Source of the DNA: Gaiellales bacterium
Lineage (GTDB): Bacteria > Actinomycetota > Thermoleophilia > Gaiellales > JAICJC01
Assembly: GCA_036273515.1 (NCBI GenBank)
Contig: DASUHM010000091.1
Location: 1 to 48,951 of the forward strand
Direction: 5' to 3'
Length of the DNA: 48,951 nt
Every line of letters starts with the position of its first letter. Position 1 is the first letter of the stretch. Of this stretch, positions 26,170 through 34,637 are shown one piece after another. The notes below the pieces were generated by a model, which searched no databases, had not been told where the DNA came from, and saw nothing but the letters and a program-made list of their open reading frames with translations. The translations under genes were made by a program, and so were the position numbers.

Positions 26170-26658
26170 ATGGGGGCCAAACCGGGCGGATTGCTTGTGG
26201 CGGACGGGCTGGCGGGGCTCGCCACCGCGTCGCCGCGCGACCTGCCGCGTGTGTCCCTGCCGGTGCTGGGGCGGGTGCCGCTCTTCGCCAACCTCTCCCA
26301 GCGCAACCTGCGCAAGGTGGCGAAGCTCGTGATGCCGGTGCGCTTCGACGCCGGCGCCGCGATCGTGCGCGAGGGCGCGCAGGGCCACACGTTCTTCGTC
26401 ATCCTCGAGGGCCGGGCCACCGTCGTCCGCCGGGGCGCGCGGCCGGCGAAGCTGCGCCCCGGCGAGTACTTCGGCGAGATGGCCCTGCTCGACCGGCGGC
26501 CACGCTCGGCGACCGTGATGGCCGAGACCGAGCTCGTCGCCCTGCGGATCGCGGCCGGCCCGTTCGCGAAGCTCCTGCGCAGCGAGCCGTCGATCGCGAT
26601 CGCCCTGCTCGAGACGCTCTCGGTGCGCGTTCGCGACCTCGAGCGCCAGATCGTCTGA
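26170..26658 (+). CDS. Stand-alone cyclic-nucleotide-binding domain protein
   Basis: A 162-residue protein in which about residues 30-150 form a single cNMP-binding beta-roll. The phosphate-binding cassette reads FGEMALLDRRPRSATV, with the Glu and Arg that hold the ribose and cyclic phosphate. There is no DNA-binding, kinase or transport domain, so it may act as a sensor that binds a partner, or bind no nucleotide in vivo. The preceding GAGGGGGG supports ATG 26170. Its stop is one base from the end of the convergent MFS gene. Confidence 0.85.
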   Translation: MGAKPGGLLVADGLAGLATASPRDLPRVSLPVLGRVPLFANLSQRNLRKVAKLVMPVRFDAGAAIVREGAQGHTFFVILEGRATVVRRGARPAKLRPGEYFGEMALLDRRPRSATVMAETELVALRIAAGPFAKLLRSEPSIAIALLETLSVRVRDLERQIV

Positions 26659-26659
26659 C

Positions 26660-28096
26660 TCACCCGGCCGACCGCGAGAGCGGCCGCTCGGGCAGGCGCA
26701 GGACGACCGCGAGGGCCAGCGCCGCCAGCGGCGCGGCGACCAGGAAAACGGCCCGCACGGCGTCGATGATGTCGTCGCGCGACCCGGCGCCGAGCGCGCG
26801 CATGCCGCCCTCGCCGACGTGCGTGCCCGCGACCGCGGCGAAGACGGCGCCGAGAACGGCCGCGCCGACCGCGCCGCCGAGGCCGCGGAAGAAGCCGGTG
26901 GCGGCGGTCGCGACGCCGAGCTCGCGCCGGTCGACCCCGTTCTGGACGGCGATGACGAGCACCTGGGTCACCATGCCGAAGCCGAGCCCGAAGAGCGCCA
27001 GGCCGAGGCCGGTTGCGGCGCGCGACGTGGCGGGCGCGACGGCCGCGAGCACGAGCAGCGCGACCGTCATCAACGAGAGCCCGGCGACCGGGAAGCGCTT
27101 GTAGCGGCCCGTGCGGGTGATGCTGCGCCCGGAGAGCGTCGCCGAGACGGTGATCCCCAGCATCGCGGGCACGAGCAGGAGTCCGGCCTCGGTCGGGGTC
27201 GCCCCCGTCGTCGCCTGCAGGTAGAGGGGCACGAAGACGGTCACGGCGAAGAGCGCGGCCGTCGCCAGGAAGAGCGCCGAGCTCGACACGGCGATCGCCC
27301 GCATGCGCAGCATCGTCAGTGGCACGATCGGATCGGCGGCGCGGCGCTCGCGGGCGACCAGCGCCACGGTCAGGACGACGCCGCCGGCGATCAGGGCGAG
27401 GCTCGGTGGGGCGCCCCAGCCGAAGCGGCCGCCGCCGAGGATGCACTCGAGCGTGAGCGCCGTGGTGGCGCCGGCGAGCAGGGCGGCGCCGGCGATGTCG
27501 AGCGGGTGCTCGGGCCGGGCGGGCGGACGACCGGGCAGCCGCAGCTGCAGGCCGACGAGCGCGGCCGCGCCCACGGGCAGGTTCACGAGGAAGACCCAGC
27601 GCCAGCCGGCGCCGTCGACGAGCGCGCCGCCGACCAGCGGGCCGACGATCGTCGCGACCGCGAACGTGGCGGCGATGTAGCCCTGGTAGCGGCCCCGCTC
27701 GCGCGGCGCCACCAGGTCGCCGACGACCGCCATCGCGAGCGTCATGAGCCCGCCGGCGGCCGCGCCCTGGACGGCCCGCAGCGCGACCAGCTGGGGGATG
27801 TCGGCGGCGACGCTACAGAGCGCCGACGTCGCCACGAAGGCGACCAGCGCGACCTGGAGCAGGAGCTTCCGGCCATGGCGGTCGCCGAGCTTGCCCCAGA
27901 GCGGCGTGGCGGCCGCCGCGGCCACGACGTAGGCGCTCACCACCCATGAGACGTCGCTCAGGCTGCCGAGGTCGCCGGCGATCACCGGCAGCGCGACGGC
28001 CAGGATGGTCTGATCGAGGACGGCGGGGAGCATGGCCAGGACGATCGCGGCGAACGCGACGCCGACCCGGGGTGTGGTGTTGGTGTCCGTTGTCAT
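26660..28096 (-). CDS. MFS multidrug exporter, DHA2 (EmrB/QacA) family
   Basis: A 478-residue integral membrane transporter with about 14 predicted helices. Motif A appears as GKLGDRHGRKLLL after helix 2. Motif C-like glycines are in the helix-5 region (GPLVGGALVDGAGWRWVFLVNLPVG), which is typical of the 14-helix drug:H+ antiporters. The DQTI motif in helix 1 is also characteristic. It probably exports toxic organic compounds using the proton gradient. It is divergent from a TetR gene, and a palindrome lies just upstream of its start, so TetR repression is very likely. Confidence 0.92.
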   Translation of the reverse strand: MTTDTNTTPRVGVAFAAIVLAMLPAVLDQTILAVALPVIAGDLGSLSDVSWVVSAYVVAAAAATPLWGKLGDRHGRKLLLQVALVAFVATSALCSVAADIPQLVALRAVQGAAAGGLMTLAMAVVGDLVAPRERGRYQGYIAATFAVATIVGPLVGGALVDGAGWRWVFLVNLPVGAAALVGLQLRLPGRPPARPEHPLDIAGAALLAGATTALTLECILGGGRFGWGAPPSLALIAGGVVLTVALVARERRAADPIVPLTMLRMRAIAVSSSALFLATAALFAVTVFVPLYLQATTGATPTEAGLLLVPAMLGITVSATLSGRSITRTGRYKRFPVAGLSLMTVALLVLAAVAPATSRAATGLGLALFGLGFGMVTQVLVIAVQNGVDRRELGVATAATGFFRGLGGAVGAAVLGAVFAAVAGTHVGEGGMRALGAGSRDDIIDAVRAVFLVAAPLAALALAVVLRLPERPLSRSAG

Positions 28097-28103
28097 GGAT
28101 CAA

Positions 28104-28109
28104 ACTATA
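28104..28109 (-). promoter_or_regulatory. -10-like TATAGT, 7 nt before the MFS start
   Basis: On the minus strand TATAGT ends seven bases before ATG 28096, predicting a leaderless mRNA. It overlaps the left arm of the predicted TetR operator, so bound repressor would block the -10 directly. Confidence 0.5.
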
Positions 28110-28118
28110 GTCACTATA
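28106..28118. promoter_or_regulatory. Predicted TetR operator, 13-bp palindrome
   Basis: TATAGTCACTATA is a perfect inverted repeat of six bases around a central C, an AT-rich island in a GC-rich region. It lies between the divergent MFS and TetR genes, ten bases from the MFS start. Confidence 0.6.
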
Positions 28119-28148
28119 TTTTTCGATGCAAACCATGATTCGAGCAGG

Positions 28149-28154
28149 TACACT
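28149..28154 (+). promoter_or_regulatory. -10-like TACACT, 6 nt before tetR-type gene
   Basis: TACACT ends six bases before ATG 28161. The gap GGAGGC resembles a ribosome-binding site but is too close to the ATG to work well as one, so leaderless initiation is more likely. Confidence 0.4.
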
Positions 28155-28160
28155 GGAGGC

Positions 28161-28814
28161 ATGATCGAACCGGGCCTCCGCGAGCGGAAGAAGGTCCGCA
28201 CGCGCGAGCTGGTCGCGGAAACGGCGCGCACGCTCTTCGCCGAGCGCGGCTTCGAGGCCGTCACGGTGGCGGAGATCGCACGGGCGGCCGAGGTGTCGCA
28301 GCAGACGGTCTTCAACTACTTTCCGACCAAGGAAGACCTCGTGTTCTGGCGCCTCGAGGCCTTCGAGGCCGAGCTGCTCGGGGCCATCCGCGACCGCCCC
28401 GAGGGCGAGCCGGTGGTGGCCGCGTTCGGGCGCTTCGTGCGCCGGCCGAGAGGGCTCCTGGCCGAGCAGGACGCCGCCGCCCGCGAGCGCCTCGCGGGAA
28501 TCACGCGGACGATCGCCGAGAGCCCCGCGCTGCTCGCGCGCGAGCGCGAGACGCTGGCCCGCTACACCGCCTCGCTGGCGGCGCTGATCGCCGAGGAGCA
28601 GGGCGCAGGGCCGGCCGACATCGCGCCGACGGTGGCCGCAAATGCGCTCATGGGCGTCCACCACGCACTGGTCGCGCAGGCCCGGGCCGGCCTGCTCGCC
28701 GGCACGCCCCACGCGGCCCTCGCCCGCCGGCTCGGGGAGGACGCCGACCGCGCGCTGGGGCTTCTCGAGCGCGGTCTCTCCGACTACGCGGTGAAGGGGC
28801 CCGGCGGCGGCTGA
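28161..28814 (+). CDS. TetR-family repressor
   Basis: A 217-residue regulator. The N-terminal helix-turn-helix spans about residues 12-58, with FEAVTVAEIARAAEVSQQTV and FNYFPTKEDLV, the canonical TetR signature. The C-terminal ligand domain is helical and Ala/Leu/Arg-rich. It is divergent from the DHA2 exporter and most likely represses it through the 13-bp palindrome, being relieved by a substrate of the pump. Its 3' end overlaps the convergent STAS gene by 31 bases. Confidence 0.93.
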   Translation: MIEPGLRERKKVRTRELVAETARTLFAERGFEAVTVAEIARAAEVSQQTVFNYFPTKEDLVFWRLEAFEAELLGAIRDRPEGEPVVAAFGRFVRRPRGLLAEQDAAARERLAGITRTIAESPALLARERETLARYTASLAALIAEEQGAGPADIAPTVAANALMGVHHALVAQARAGLLAGTPHAALARRLGEDADRALGLLERGLSDYAVKGPGGG

Positions 28815-29197
28815 GCGACGCCGCTAGGCGGCGGGTCGAACGAGGCCAGGGCCTCGCCGCGGCTCTCGTGCACGGCCACGACCCGGTCGAGCTGGAGCAG
28901 GGCGAGCACCCGGGCCGGGAACCCCCCGGGCGGCGCGACGATCGCGAGGCGGGCGCCGCCGCCCTCCTCGCGCCCACGGCGGGACGCGATCAGCTCCGTG
29001 AGGACAGCCGAGTCGATGAACGTCACCTGCGAGAGGTCGATGATCGCCGCCTCGCTGCGATCGGCGATCGGCGCCAGCCGGTCGTGGATCGCCGCGACGG
29101 TCGACAGGTCATGCTCGCCGTGGAGCTCGAGCACCCACGGCGCGGAGCCGTCGCCCTCGACCCGGATGCTGCCGGGATCACCCTGCGCCACATACAC
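28784..29197 (-). CDS. STAS-domain anti-sigma factor antagonist
   Basis: A 137-residue STAS protein: LHGEHDLSTVAAIHDRL and IIDLSQVTFIDSAVLTELI, with the Ser after FID that is phosphorylated in SpoIIAA-type proteins. The C-terminus has a Pro-rich tail (DPPPSGVAQPPPGPFT) overlapping the end of the TetR gene. The start could be GTG 29197 or GTG 29191; GAGGGGAG abuts the first and is better spaced for the second. It follows the SpoIIE-type phosphatase gene in the same direction, which probably dephosphorylates it. Confidence 0.87.
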   Translation of the reverse strand: MYVAQGDPGSIRVEGDGSAPWVLELHGEHDLSTVAAIHDRLAPIADRSEAAIIDLSQVTFIDSAVLTELIASRRGREEGGGARLAIVAPPGGFPARVLALLQLDRVVAVHESRGEALASFDPPPSGVAQPPPGPFTA

Positions 29198-29253
29198 CTC
29201 CCCTCGGGCCAGGCACGCGGGAACTCTATCCGCGCCGGGCCGGCGTGCCCCGG

Positions 29254-30333
29254 TCAGCCGAGGGACACGGCGACGATCACGATGTCGTCGTTCATCGGGC
29301 CGCCGTTGGCGGCGGCGACCGCCGCGAGGACGGCATCGACGTCACCCTCGCCGAGCGGGGGGCCGGGCGCCGCGAGCAGCTTTTGCAGGCGGGCCGTCCC
29401 GAACGGCCGCGGCCCGTCCGGCGCCGCCCGCCCCTCCACCAGCCCGTCGGTGTAGAAGACGATCGACCAGGGGGCGGCGGGGAGCTCGACGTCGTGCACC
29501 GTCCACTCCGAGTCGTCGGTTATGCCGATGGCCGGGTCGGTGGCGAGGACGTACTCCTGGATGCCGCCGGCGGCGACCAGGATCGGCGGCGGGTGGCCGG
29601 CGAGCACGAAGCAGGCCTTCGAGCCGTCCGGCTCTATGGACGCCAGGCAGAGCGTCGCGAAGAGCACCGGCAGCGAGGCGCGCCGCCGCTCCGCGATCAT
29701 GGTCTCGTTCAGCACGTGGGCGGCGTCGCGGGCGGGCACGCCGGCGCTGGCCAGGCCGCGCCACGACGCGCGCAGGCGGGTGGCGACGGCCGCGGCGCTC
29801 GGGCCGTGGCCGGCGACGTCTCCCACCATCACCGCCAGGGAGCCGCTGGGCTCGCGGATCACGCCGTAGAAGTCGCCCGCGAGCACCTGCGCCTCCTCGG
29901 CGGGCACGTAGCGGCTGACGATGCGGTACGGGCCGACCTGGGGCTCGCGCGACACGGTGACGACGCTGCGGCGCAGCTCGTCGAGGAGCGCTCGGCGCAG
30001 GTCGTCGCCGCGGCGGACGCGGTCGCCGACGATGCCCACGCCGACGGCCACCGGGATCCAGACCAGCGGCGCGGCGTAGGCGTTCTCGCCCACGATCGTC
30101 ACGGCGAGGAACACCGCGATCGCCGTGAGCGCCGCGCCGATGCGCGGGCCCATCACGAACGCGGCCGCGATGCCGACCACCACGAGCAGCGGCCCCGGCA
30201 CCCCGCGCACAGTCGACGGCGACATGACGAGGAACGGCAGGGAGATCGCGAGCTCGGCGAGGATGACACAGGCGATCGTGATCGCACGCACCCTCGGCGA
30301 GCGGAACCGCGGCCCGATGCCCGGCACGCTCAT
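29254..30333 (-). CDS. Membrane-bound SpoIIE/RsbU-type PP2C phosphatase
   Basis: A 359-residue protein. Four hydrophobic segments lie within residues about 18-115 (AITIACVILAELAISLPFLV and following), giving a membrane sensor part. The cytoplasmic PP2C domain (about 150-358) has the metal-binding Asp motifs AGDFYGVI, MVGDVAGHGPSAAAV, FYTDGLVEGR and NDDIVIVAV. It should dephosphorylate an STAS antagonist to switch on a sigma factor, and such an STAS gene lies 56 bases downstream. No matching kinase/anti-sigma gene is present in the window. GAGAG precedes ATG 30333. Confidence 0.9.
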   Translation of the reverse strand: MSVPGIGPRFRSPRVRAITIACVILAELAISLPFLVMSPSTVRGVPGPLLVVVGIAAAFVMGPRIGAALTAIAVFLAVTIVGENAYAAPLVWIPVAVGVGIVGDRVRRGDDLRRALLDELRRSVVTVSREPQVGPYRIVSRYVPAEEAQVLAGDFYGVIREPSGSLAVMVGDVAGHGPSAAAVATRLRASWRGLASAGVPARDAAHVLNETMIAERRRASLPVLFATLCLASIEPDGSKACFVLAGHPPPILVAAGGIQEYVLATDPAIGITDDSEWTVHDVELPAAPWSIVFYTDGLVEGRAAPDGPRPFGTARLQKLLAAPGPPLGEGDVDAVLAAVAAANGGPMNDDIVIVAVSLG

Positions 30334-30387
30334 CGCGCTCTCACCCGTCGGCCCCCCACACGGTCGGCCGATCATATGCCGGTGAAG

Positions 30388-31092
30388 CTACGCGGTGACG
30401 CCGCCGTCCACGACGAGCACGCTCCCGTGGGCGTACGAGGCGTCGGCGGACGCGAGGAACGACACCGCTCCGGCGATGTCGTCGACGGTACCGATGCGGC
30501 GGGCGGGCACGCCTTCCTCGAACTCGCGCATGGCGTCCGGGCGAGACGTTATCCAGTCGGCCATCGGCGTGTCGATCAGGCCCGGGCACACGCAGCAGAT
30601 GCGCACACCGTCGCCGCCGTGGTCGAGCGCCAGGCTGCGGGTCAGGTTGACCACGCCGGCCTTGGCGGCGCAGTAGGCGGCGCGGGTGTGGCCGCCGCGG
30701 ATGCCGGCCGTCGAGGCGATGTTGACGATGCAGCCCGACCCGGCCTCGATCATCGCCGGCAGGAACGTCTTGCAGGTGAGGAACGTGCCCTTCAGGTTCG
30801 TGTCGAGGATCAGGTCCCAGTCATCCGCGGCCAGCTCGGTGATGCGGTGCTCGAAGAACACCCCGGCGACGTTCACGAGCAGCGACGGCGCGCCCAGCCG
30901 GGCCGTCACCTCGCCGCGCAGGCGCTTCACGTCGGCCTCGGAGCGGACGTCGCAGCGGTGGTCGGCGCCGTCGGCCACGTCGGCCCCGGCGACGGCGAAC
31001 CCGTCGGCCGCGAGCCGGGCGGCGACGGCGGCGCCGATGCCGCCGGCGGCCCCGGTGACGACGGCGACACGGCTGTTCGTGTGGCTGCTCAT
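30388..31092 (-). CDS. Short-chain dehydrogenase/reductase (FabG-like)
   Basis: A 234-residue classical SDR: TGAAGGIGAAVA for cofactor binding, VNVAGVF in place of NNAG, the catalytic Ser in NIASTAG and YCAAKAG with Tyr-x-x-x-Lys, then PGLIDTPMAD and the VVDGGVTA end. It resembles the SDR next to the Rieske gene but is not a close copy. It precedes the SpoIIE phosphatase by 54 bases in the same direction; whether they share a transcript is unknown. Substrate unknown. Confidence 0.9.
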   Translation of the reverse strand: MSSHTNSRVAVVTGAAGGIGAAVAARLAADGFAVAGADVADGADHRCDVRSEADVKRLRGEVTARLGAPSLLVNVAGVFFEHRITELAADDWDLILDTNLKGTFLTCKTFLPAMIEAGSGCIVNIASTAGIRGGHTRAAYCAAKAGVVNLTRSLALDHGGDGVRICCVCPGLIDTPMADWITSRPDAMREFEEGVPARRIGTVDDIAGAVSFLASADASYAHGSVLVVDGGVTA

Positions 31093-31101
31093 GGCCGCGC
31101 A

Positions 31102-31107
31102 ACACTA
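31102..31107 (-). promoter_or_regulatory. -10-like TAGTGT, 9 nt before the SDR start
   Basis: On the minus strand TAGTGT ends nine bases before ATG 31092, giving an mRNA with at most a few leader bases. No ribosome-binding site is present. Confidence 0.35.
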
Positions 31108-31312
31108 GATGATCGACTCCGGGCCTCCGCGCGCCTGGACGTCCGGCTGTTGGTGGGGGTTCGGGTCGGTGGCGGGGATGCGCCTCGGTCGCGCCCATAT
31201 CTCAGACCGATATGAACGCTCCCTGCGTCCTTGCGCTGCTCGGTCCGCAACCGCCCAGGACGTCACGGCGGCCCGGACTCGATCATCCTCCGTCCGCTCG
31301 CGGACGGCGAGT

Positions 31313-31340
31313 TTGACCGAAGCGGCACTTGGGCTAGGCT
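31313..31340 (+). promoter_or_regulatory. Predicted sigma-70-type promoter of the REC-EAL gene
   Basis: TTGACC at 31313-31318 and TAGGCT at 31335-31340 are separated by 16 bases, near ideal for a housekeeping sigma factor. Transcription would start around 31347, leaving a leader of about 70 bases before ATG 31418. Confidence 0.55.
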
Positions 31341-31417
31341 CCAGCCACCCTCGGGCATCAAGCCGCACCACTCCTGGGCATGAAGCGGTCGGCAGGGCGT
31401 CGCTCGGCGGCCGCGGC

Positions 31418-32632
31418 ATGACTCAGGGTGTGAGGCTTCGGCCTGCAAAATCGAACCGGGCACATTTGAGCATTCGCGTCCTGATCGCCGACGACGAGCC
31501 ACCGCTGCTGCGGATGGTGGTCGATCTGATCCGGGCGCACGACGGGTTCGAGGTGACGGCGACGGCGGTCGATGCCGACGAGGCGGCCGAGCGGGCGGCC
31601 GAGACCATGCCGGACGTGGCGCTGCTCGACGTGCGCATGCCCGGCGGGGGTGTCTCGGCCGCCCGGGCGATCCGGTCGCGCTCGCCGCAGACGCACGTGG
31701 TCGCCCACTCGGCCTACCACGACACCACCCTCGTGCTCGCGATGCTGCGCGCCGGCGCCAGCGGCTACGTCGTCAAGGGCGCGCCGCCGAGCGAGCTGAT
31801 CGCGGCCCTCGAGGGTGCCGCCCGCGGCACGACCACGCTCTCCGGCGAGGCGATCAGCGGCATGGTGGCGGAGCTCTCCGGCACGCGCCGCGAGACGCAG
31901 CGCACGGCGAACGAGCGGGGCCGCCTGCGGCGCGAGATCCGCGCCGTCATCGACCGCGGCGCGGTCACGAGCGCGCTGCAGCCGATCTTCGACCTGGAGC
32001 GGCTCGAGCCGGTCGGGTACGAGGCGCTGGCCCGGTTCCCCAACCACTCCACCCGGCAGGTGCCGGACTGGTTCGCCGACGCGGCCACGGTCGGCCTGCG
32101 CGCGGAGCTCGAGCTGACCGCGGTCGCCACCGGCATGGGCAGCCTTGCCACCCTTCCGGCCGACGCCTTCCTGGCGGTGAACGCCTCGCCCGAGCTGCTC
32201 GGCGAGCGCACGCTCGGCGAGATGCTCGCCGCCGCTCCGGCCCGCCGGCTCGTCCTCGAGGTGACCGAGCACTCGGAAGTGGCCGACTACGAAGCGCTCG
32301 TGAGCAGCCTGCACGCCCTGCGCAGCGCCGGCTGCCGGATCGCCGTCGACGACGCCGGAGCCGGCTATGCCAGCCTCCGCCACATACTGCGGCTGCGGCC
32401 GGACTACATCAAGCTGGACATGACCCTCACCCGCGACATCGACACCGACGCCGACCGGCGGGCGCTGGCGAGCTCGCTCCTCACGTTCGCGCGCGAGGTG
32501 TCCGCGACGGTGATCGCCGAGGGCATCGAGACCGCGGCCGAGCTCGAGACGCTGCGCGGCCTGGGCGCCACGCTGGGCCAGGGCTTCTACCTGGCCCGGC
32601 CGCGCGAGCCGGCCCAGCTCTTCTCCGCCTAA
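31418..32632 (+). CDS. Response regulator with EAL domain (c-di-GMP phosphodiesterase)
   Basis: A 404-residue protein with an N-terminal receiver (about 18-135): the acidic pair in IADDEPP, the phospho-acceptor Asp in LLDVRMPGG, Ser in HSAYH and Lys in YVVKG. The EAL domain (about 165-400) keeps the catalytic set: GYEALARF, the Asn of VNASPE, LEVTEH, the double Asp in VDDAGAGYASL, IKLD, IAEGIET and GQGFYLARP. It should hydrolyse cyclic-di-GMP under control of a sensor kinase not present here. ATG 31418 is used; TTG 31467, just before the receiver, is an alternative. It may act opposite the PilZ-type protein about 4 kb downstream. Confidence 0.92.
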   Translation: MTQGVRLRPAKSNRAHLSIRVLIADDEPPLLRMVVDLIRAHDGFEVTATAVDADEAAERAAETMPDVALLDVRMPGGGVSAARAIRSRSPQTHVVAHSAYHDTTLVLAMLRAGASGYVVKGAPPSELIAALEGAARGTTTLSGEAISGMVAELSGTRRETQRTANERGRLRREIRAVIDRGAVTSALQPIFDLERLEPVGYEALARFPNHSTRQVPDWFADAATVGLRAELELTAVATGMGSLATLPADAFLAVNASPELLGERTLGEMLAAAPARRLVLEVTEHSEVADYEALVSSLHALRSAGCRIAVDDAGAGYASLRHILRLRPDYIKLDMTLTRDIDTDADRRALASSLLTFAREVSATVIAEGIETAAELETLRGLGATLGQGFYLARPREPAQLFSA

Positions 32633-32645
32633 CCCCCGGTTGGGG
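32629..32645 (+). terminator. Short hairpin after the REC-EAL gene (weak)
   Basis: AACCCC and GGGGT(A) flank the loop CGGTT directly at the stop codon. The stem is only five to six pairs and there is no T-run, so this is a tentative call. Confidence 0.25.
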
Positions 32646-32731
32646 TAGGCACAACCGCTCAGGAATTACGCCAAAGCGGGGAGGCGCGTCGCGCCAATTC
32701 GGGGTCGCATCGAGCGCTCCGGAAGTCCAGG

Positions 32732-33243
32732 ATGAGCGGCATGGGGGTTCCACGAAGGGGTCTCGTGGTGGTCGTCCTCGCGGTCGTCCTGGCAGGGACG
32801 ATCGGGGCAGGCACTGCTGCTGCGCAGACGCTCACACCGCGTGCGGCGCTTCGCGTCGCCATCAACAAGATCCGCGTCAGGTACGGGCTCGGGACCGTGC
32901 GGGGCTCGTCGCAGCTGCGCGCCGTCGCCCTGCGCCACTCGGATGACATGATCCTGCGCGACTACTTCGCGCACACCAGCCCGTCGGGCCAGACGGTCAA
33001 GGACCGCATCATCCGCAGCGGATTCGTCACCGGCTACTCCTGGATCGGCGGCGAGACGCTCGCCTGGGGCACGGGGACGCTGGCCGGCCCGGTGAACACC
33101 GTCAAGGCGTGGATGGGGAGCCCGGAGCACCGGGCGATCCTGCTCTCGCCGCAGTTCACCCGCGTCGGGATTGCCCGCGCCTGCGGGCACTTCCTCGGTC
33201 ACACGGGCGCCTGCGTCTGGACGGCCGACTGGGTCGTGCGCTA

Positions 33244-33247
<4 letters not shown>
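32732..33247 (+). CDS. Secreted CAP (SCP/PR1-like) domain protein
   Basis: A 171-residue exported protein. A signal peptide (about 1-31, LVVVVLAVVLAGTIGAGTAAA) precedes a single CAP domain: LRAVALRHSDDMILRDYFAHTSPSG (the HSxxM and FxHxSP motifs), GGETLAWG, WMGSPEHRAILL and the closing WTADWVVRY. Bacterial CAP proteins are common in Actinobacteria and spore formers, but their activity is mostly unknown. Two Cys near the C-terminus (ACGHF, ACVW) may form a disulfide. The stop overlaps the convergent molybdenum hydroxylase small subunit by four bases. Confidence 0.9.
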
Positions 33248-33717
<470 letters not shown>

Positions 33718-33734
33718 ACCGTCGTCCTCCTTGA

Positions 33735-34637
33735 CTAATCGGCGCCGTGCAGGGCCGGGCTGGCGGGGATGGGCACCGACTCACTCGAGCCGCGGGCACG
33801 GGCGACCGCGGCGACGACGGCCCGGCGGGCGATCACGGCGGCCATCGCCCGGCGGTAGTCCGCCGAGGCGCGAACGTCGGAGATGGGCTGAGACGCGGCC
33901 GCGGCGGCATCGGCGGCGGCCTTCACGGCATCCACCCCTCCGTCGCTGCCGGCGAGGGCCGCCTCGGCGCCCGGCACGCGTACGATCCGCGGCGTGAGGG
34001 CGGTGATCGCCACCCGCGCCGACGCGATGCGGGAGCCGTCGAGGGTCACGCTGCACGTCGCCCCGACGACCGCGATCTCCATCTGGCGGCGGTACTCGAG
34101 CCGGGCGTAGCAGCTGCCTCCGGTCGCGGCAGGGAGCTCGATCGCAACGAGGAGCTCGTCCGGCCGGGCGTCGGTGCGCCCCGGTCCGGTCAGCAGGTCC
34201 TCGACGGCGACGCGCCGCTCGCCCGACTGGGAGGCGAGCACGGCCTCGGCGCCGAAGCAGATCAGCGGCCCGCCGGTCTCCATCGCCGGCGACGCATTCA
34301 TGACGTTGCCGCCGAGCGTGCCGACGTGGCGGGTGGCATGGCTGCCGACGATCGCCGAGGCATCGGCGATGGCCGTGTAGCGGTCGCGCACGGCCGGATG
34401 GCCGACGAGGTCGGAATGGCTCACGAGCGCACCGATGCGAAGGCCGCCGCCGGAGGTCTCGCCGATCCCGCGCAGCTCCGCCAGGCCGTGGATGGCCACG
34501 AGCGAGTCCGGCAGGGCCGCCTTGCCCTGGCGGGCGCCGACGACGAGGTCGGTGCCACCCGCGACCGGGCGGGCGCCGCCGGCGAGGGCGGAGAGGGCCT
34601 CGGGCAGCGTCGCCGCGGCGGTGTAGGTCGCGCTCAT
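33735..34637 (-). CDS. Molybdenum hydroxylase, FAD-binding medium subunit
   Basis: A 300-residue subunit with the CoxM/XdhB-type FAD motifs: [17 protein letters not shown] near the N-terminus, and [19 protein letters not shown] (the TxGGN loop) in the middle. The C-terminal half is the CO-dehydrogenase flavoprotein C-domain. It accepts electrons from the [2Fe-2S] subunit and passes them to NAD or another acceptor. ATG 34637 overlaps the stop of the large subunit as ATGA, which keeps expression in step. Confidence 0.93.
   Translation of the reverse strand: MSATYTAAATLPEALSALAGGARPVAGGTDLVVGARQGKAALPDSLVAIHGLAELRGIGETSGGGLRIGALVSHSDLVGHPAVRDRYTAIADASAIVGSHATRHVGTLGGNVMNASPAMETGGPLICFGAEAVLASQSGERRVAVEDLLTGPGRTDARPDELLVAIELPAATGGSCYARLEYRRQMEIAVVGATCSVTLDGSRIASARVAITALTPRIVRVPGAEAALAGSDGGVDAVKAAADAAAAASQPISDVRASADYRRAMAAVIARRAVVAAVARARGSSESVPIPASPALHGAD

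Larger units (their letters stand above)
31093..31417 (+). other. Divergent intergenic region between SDR and REC-EAL genes
   Basis: This 325-base region holds a predicted promoter for each side: TAGTGT for the SDR and a -35/-10 pair for the REC-EAL gene. The rest shows no gene. A frame continuous with the REC-EAL gene is open throughout but has no start site or motif. Confidence 0.4.

Noticed and set aside
29245-31215. A 656-codon plus-strand open frame opposite the STAS, phosphatase and SDR genes
   Set aside because: Low-complexity His/Arg/Asp translation covering three real genes on the other strand.
31093-31417. c-di-GMP riboswitch before the REC-EAL gene
   Set aside because: No GEMM-type core with its tetraloop and receptor could be recognised; a plain promoter was found instead.
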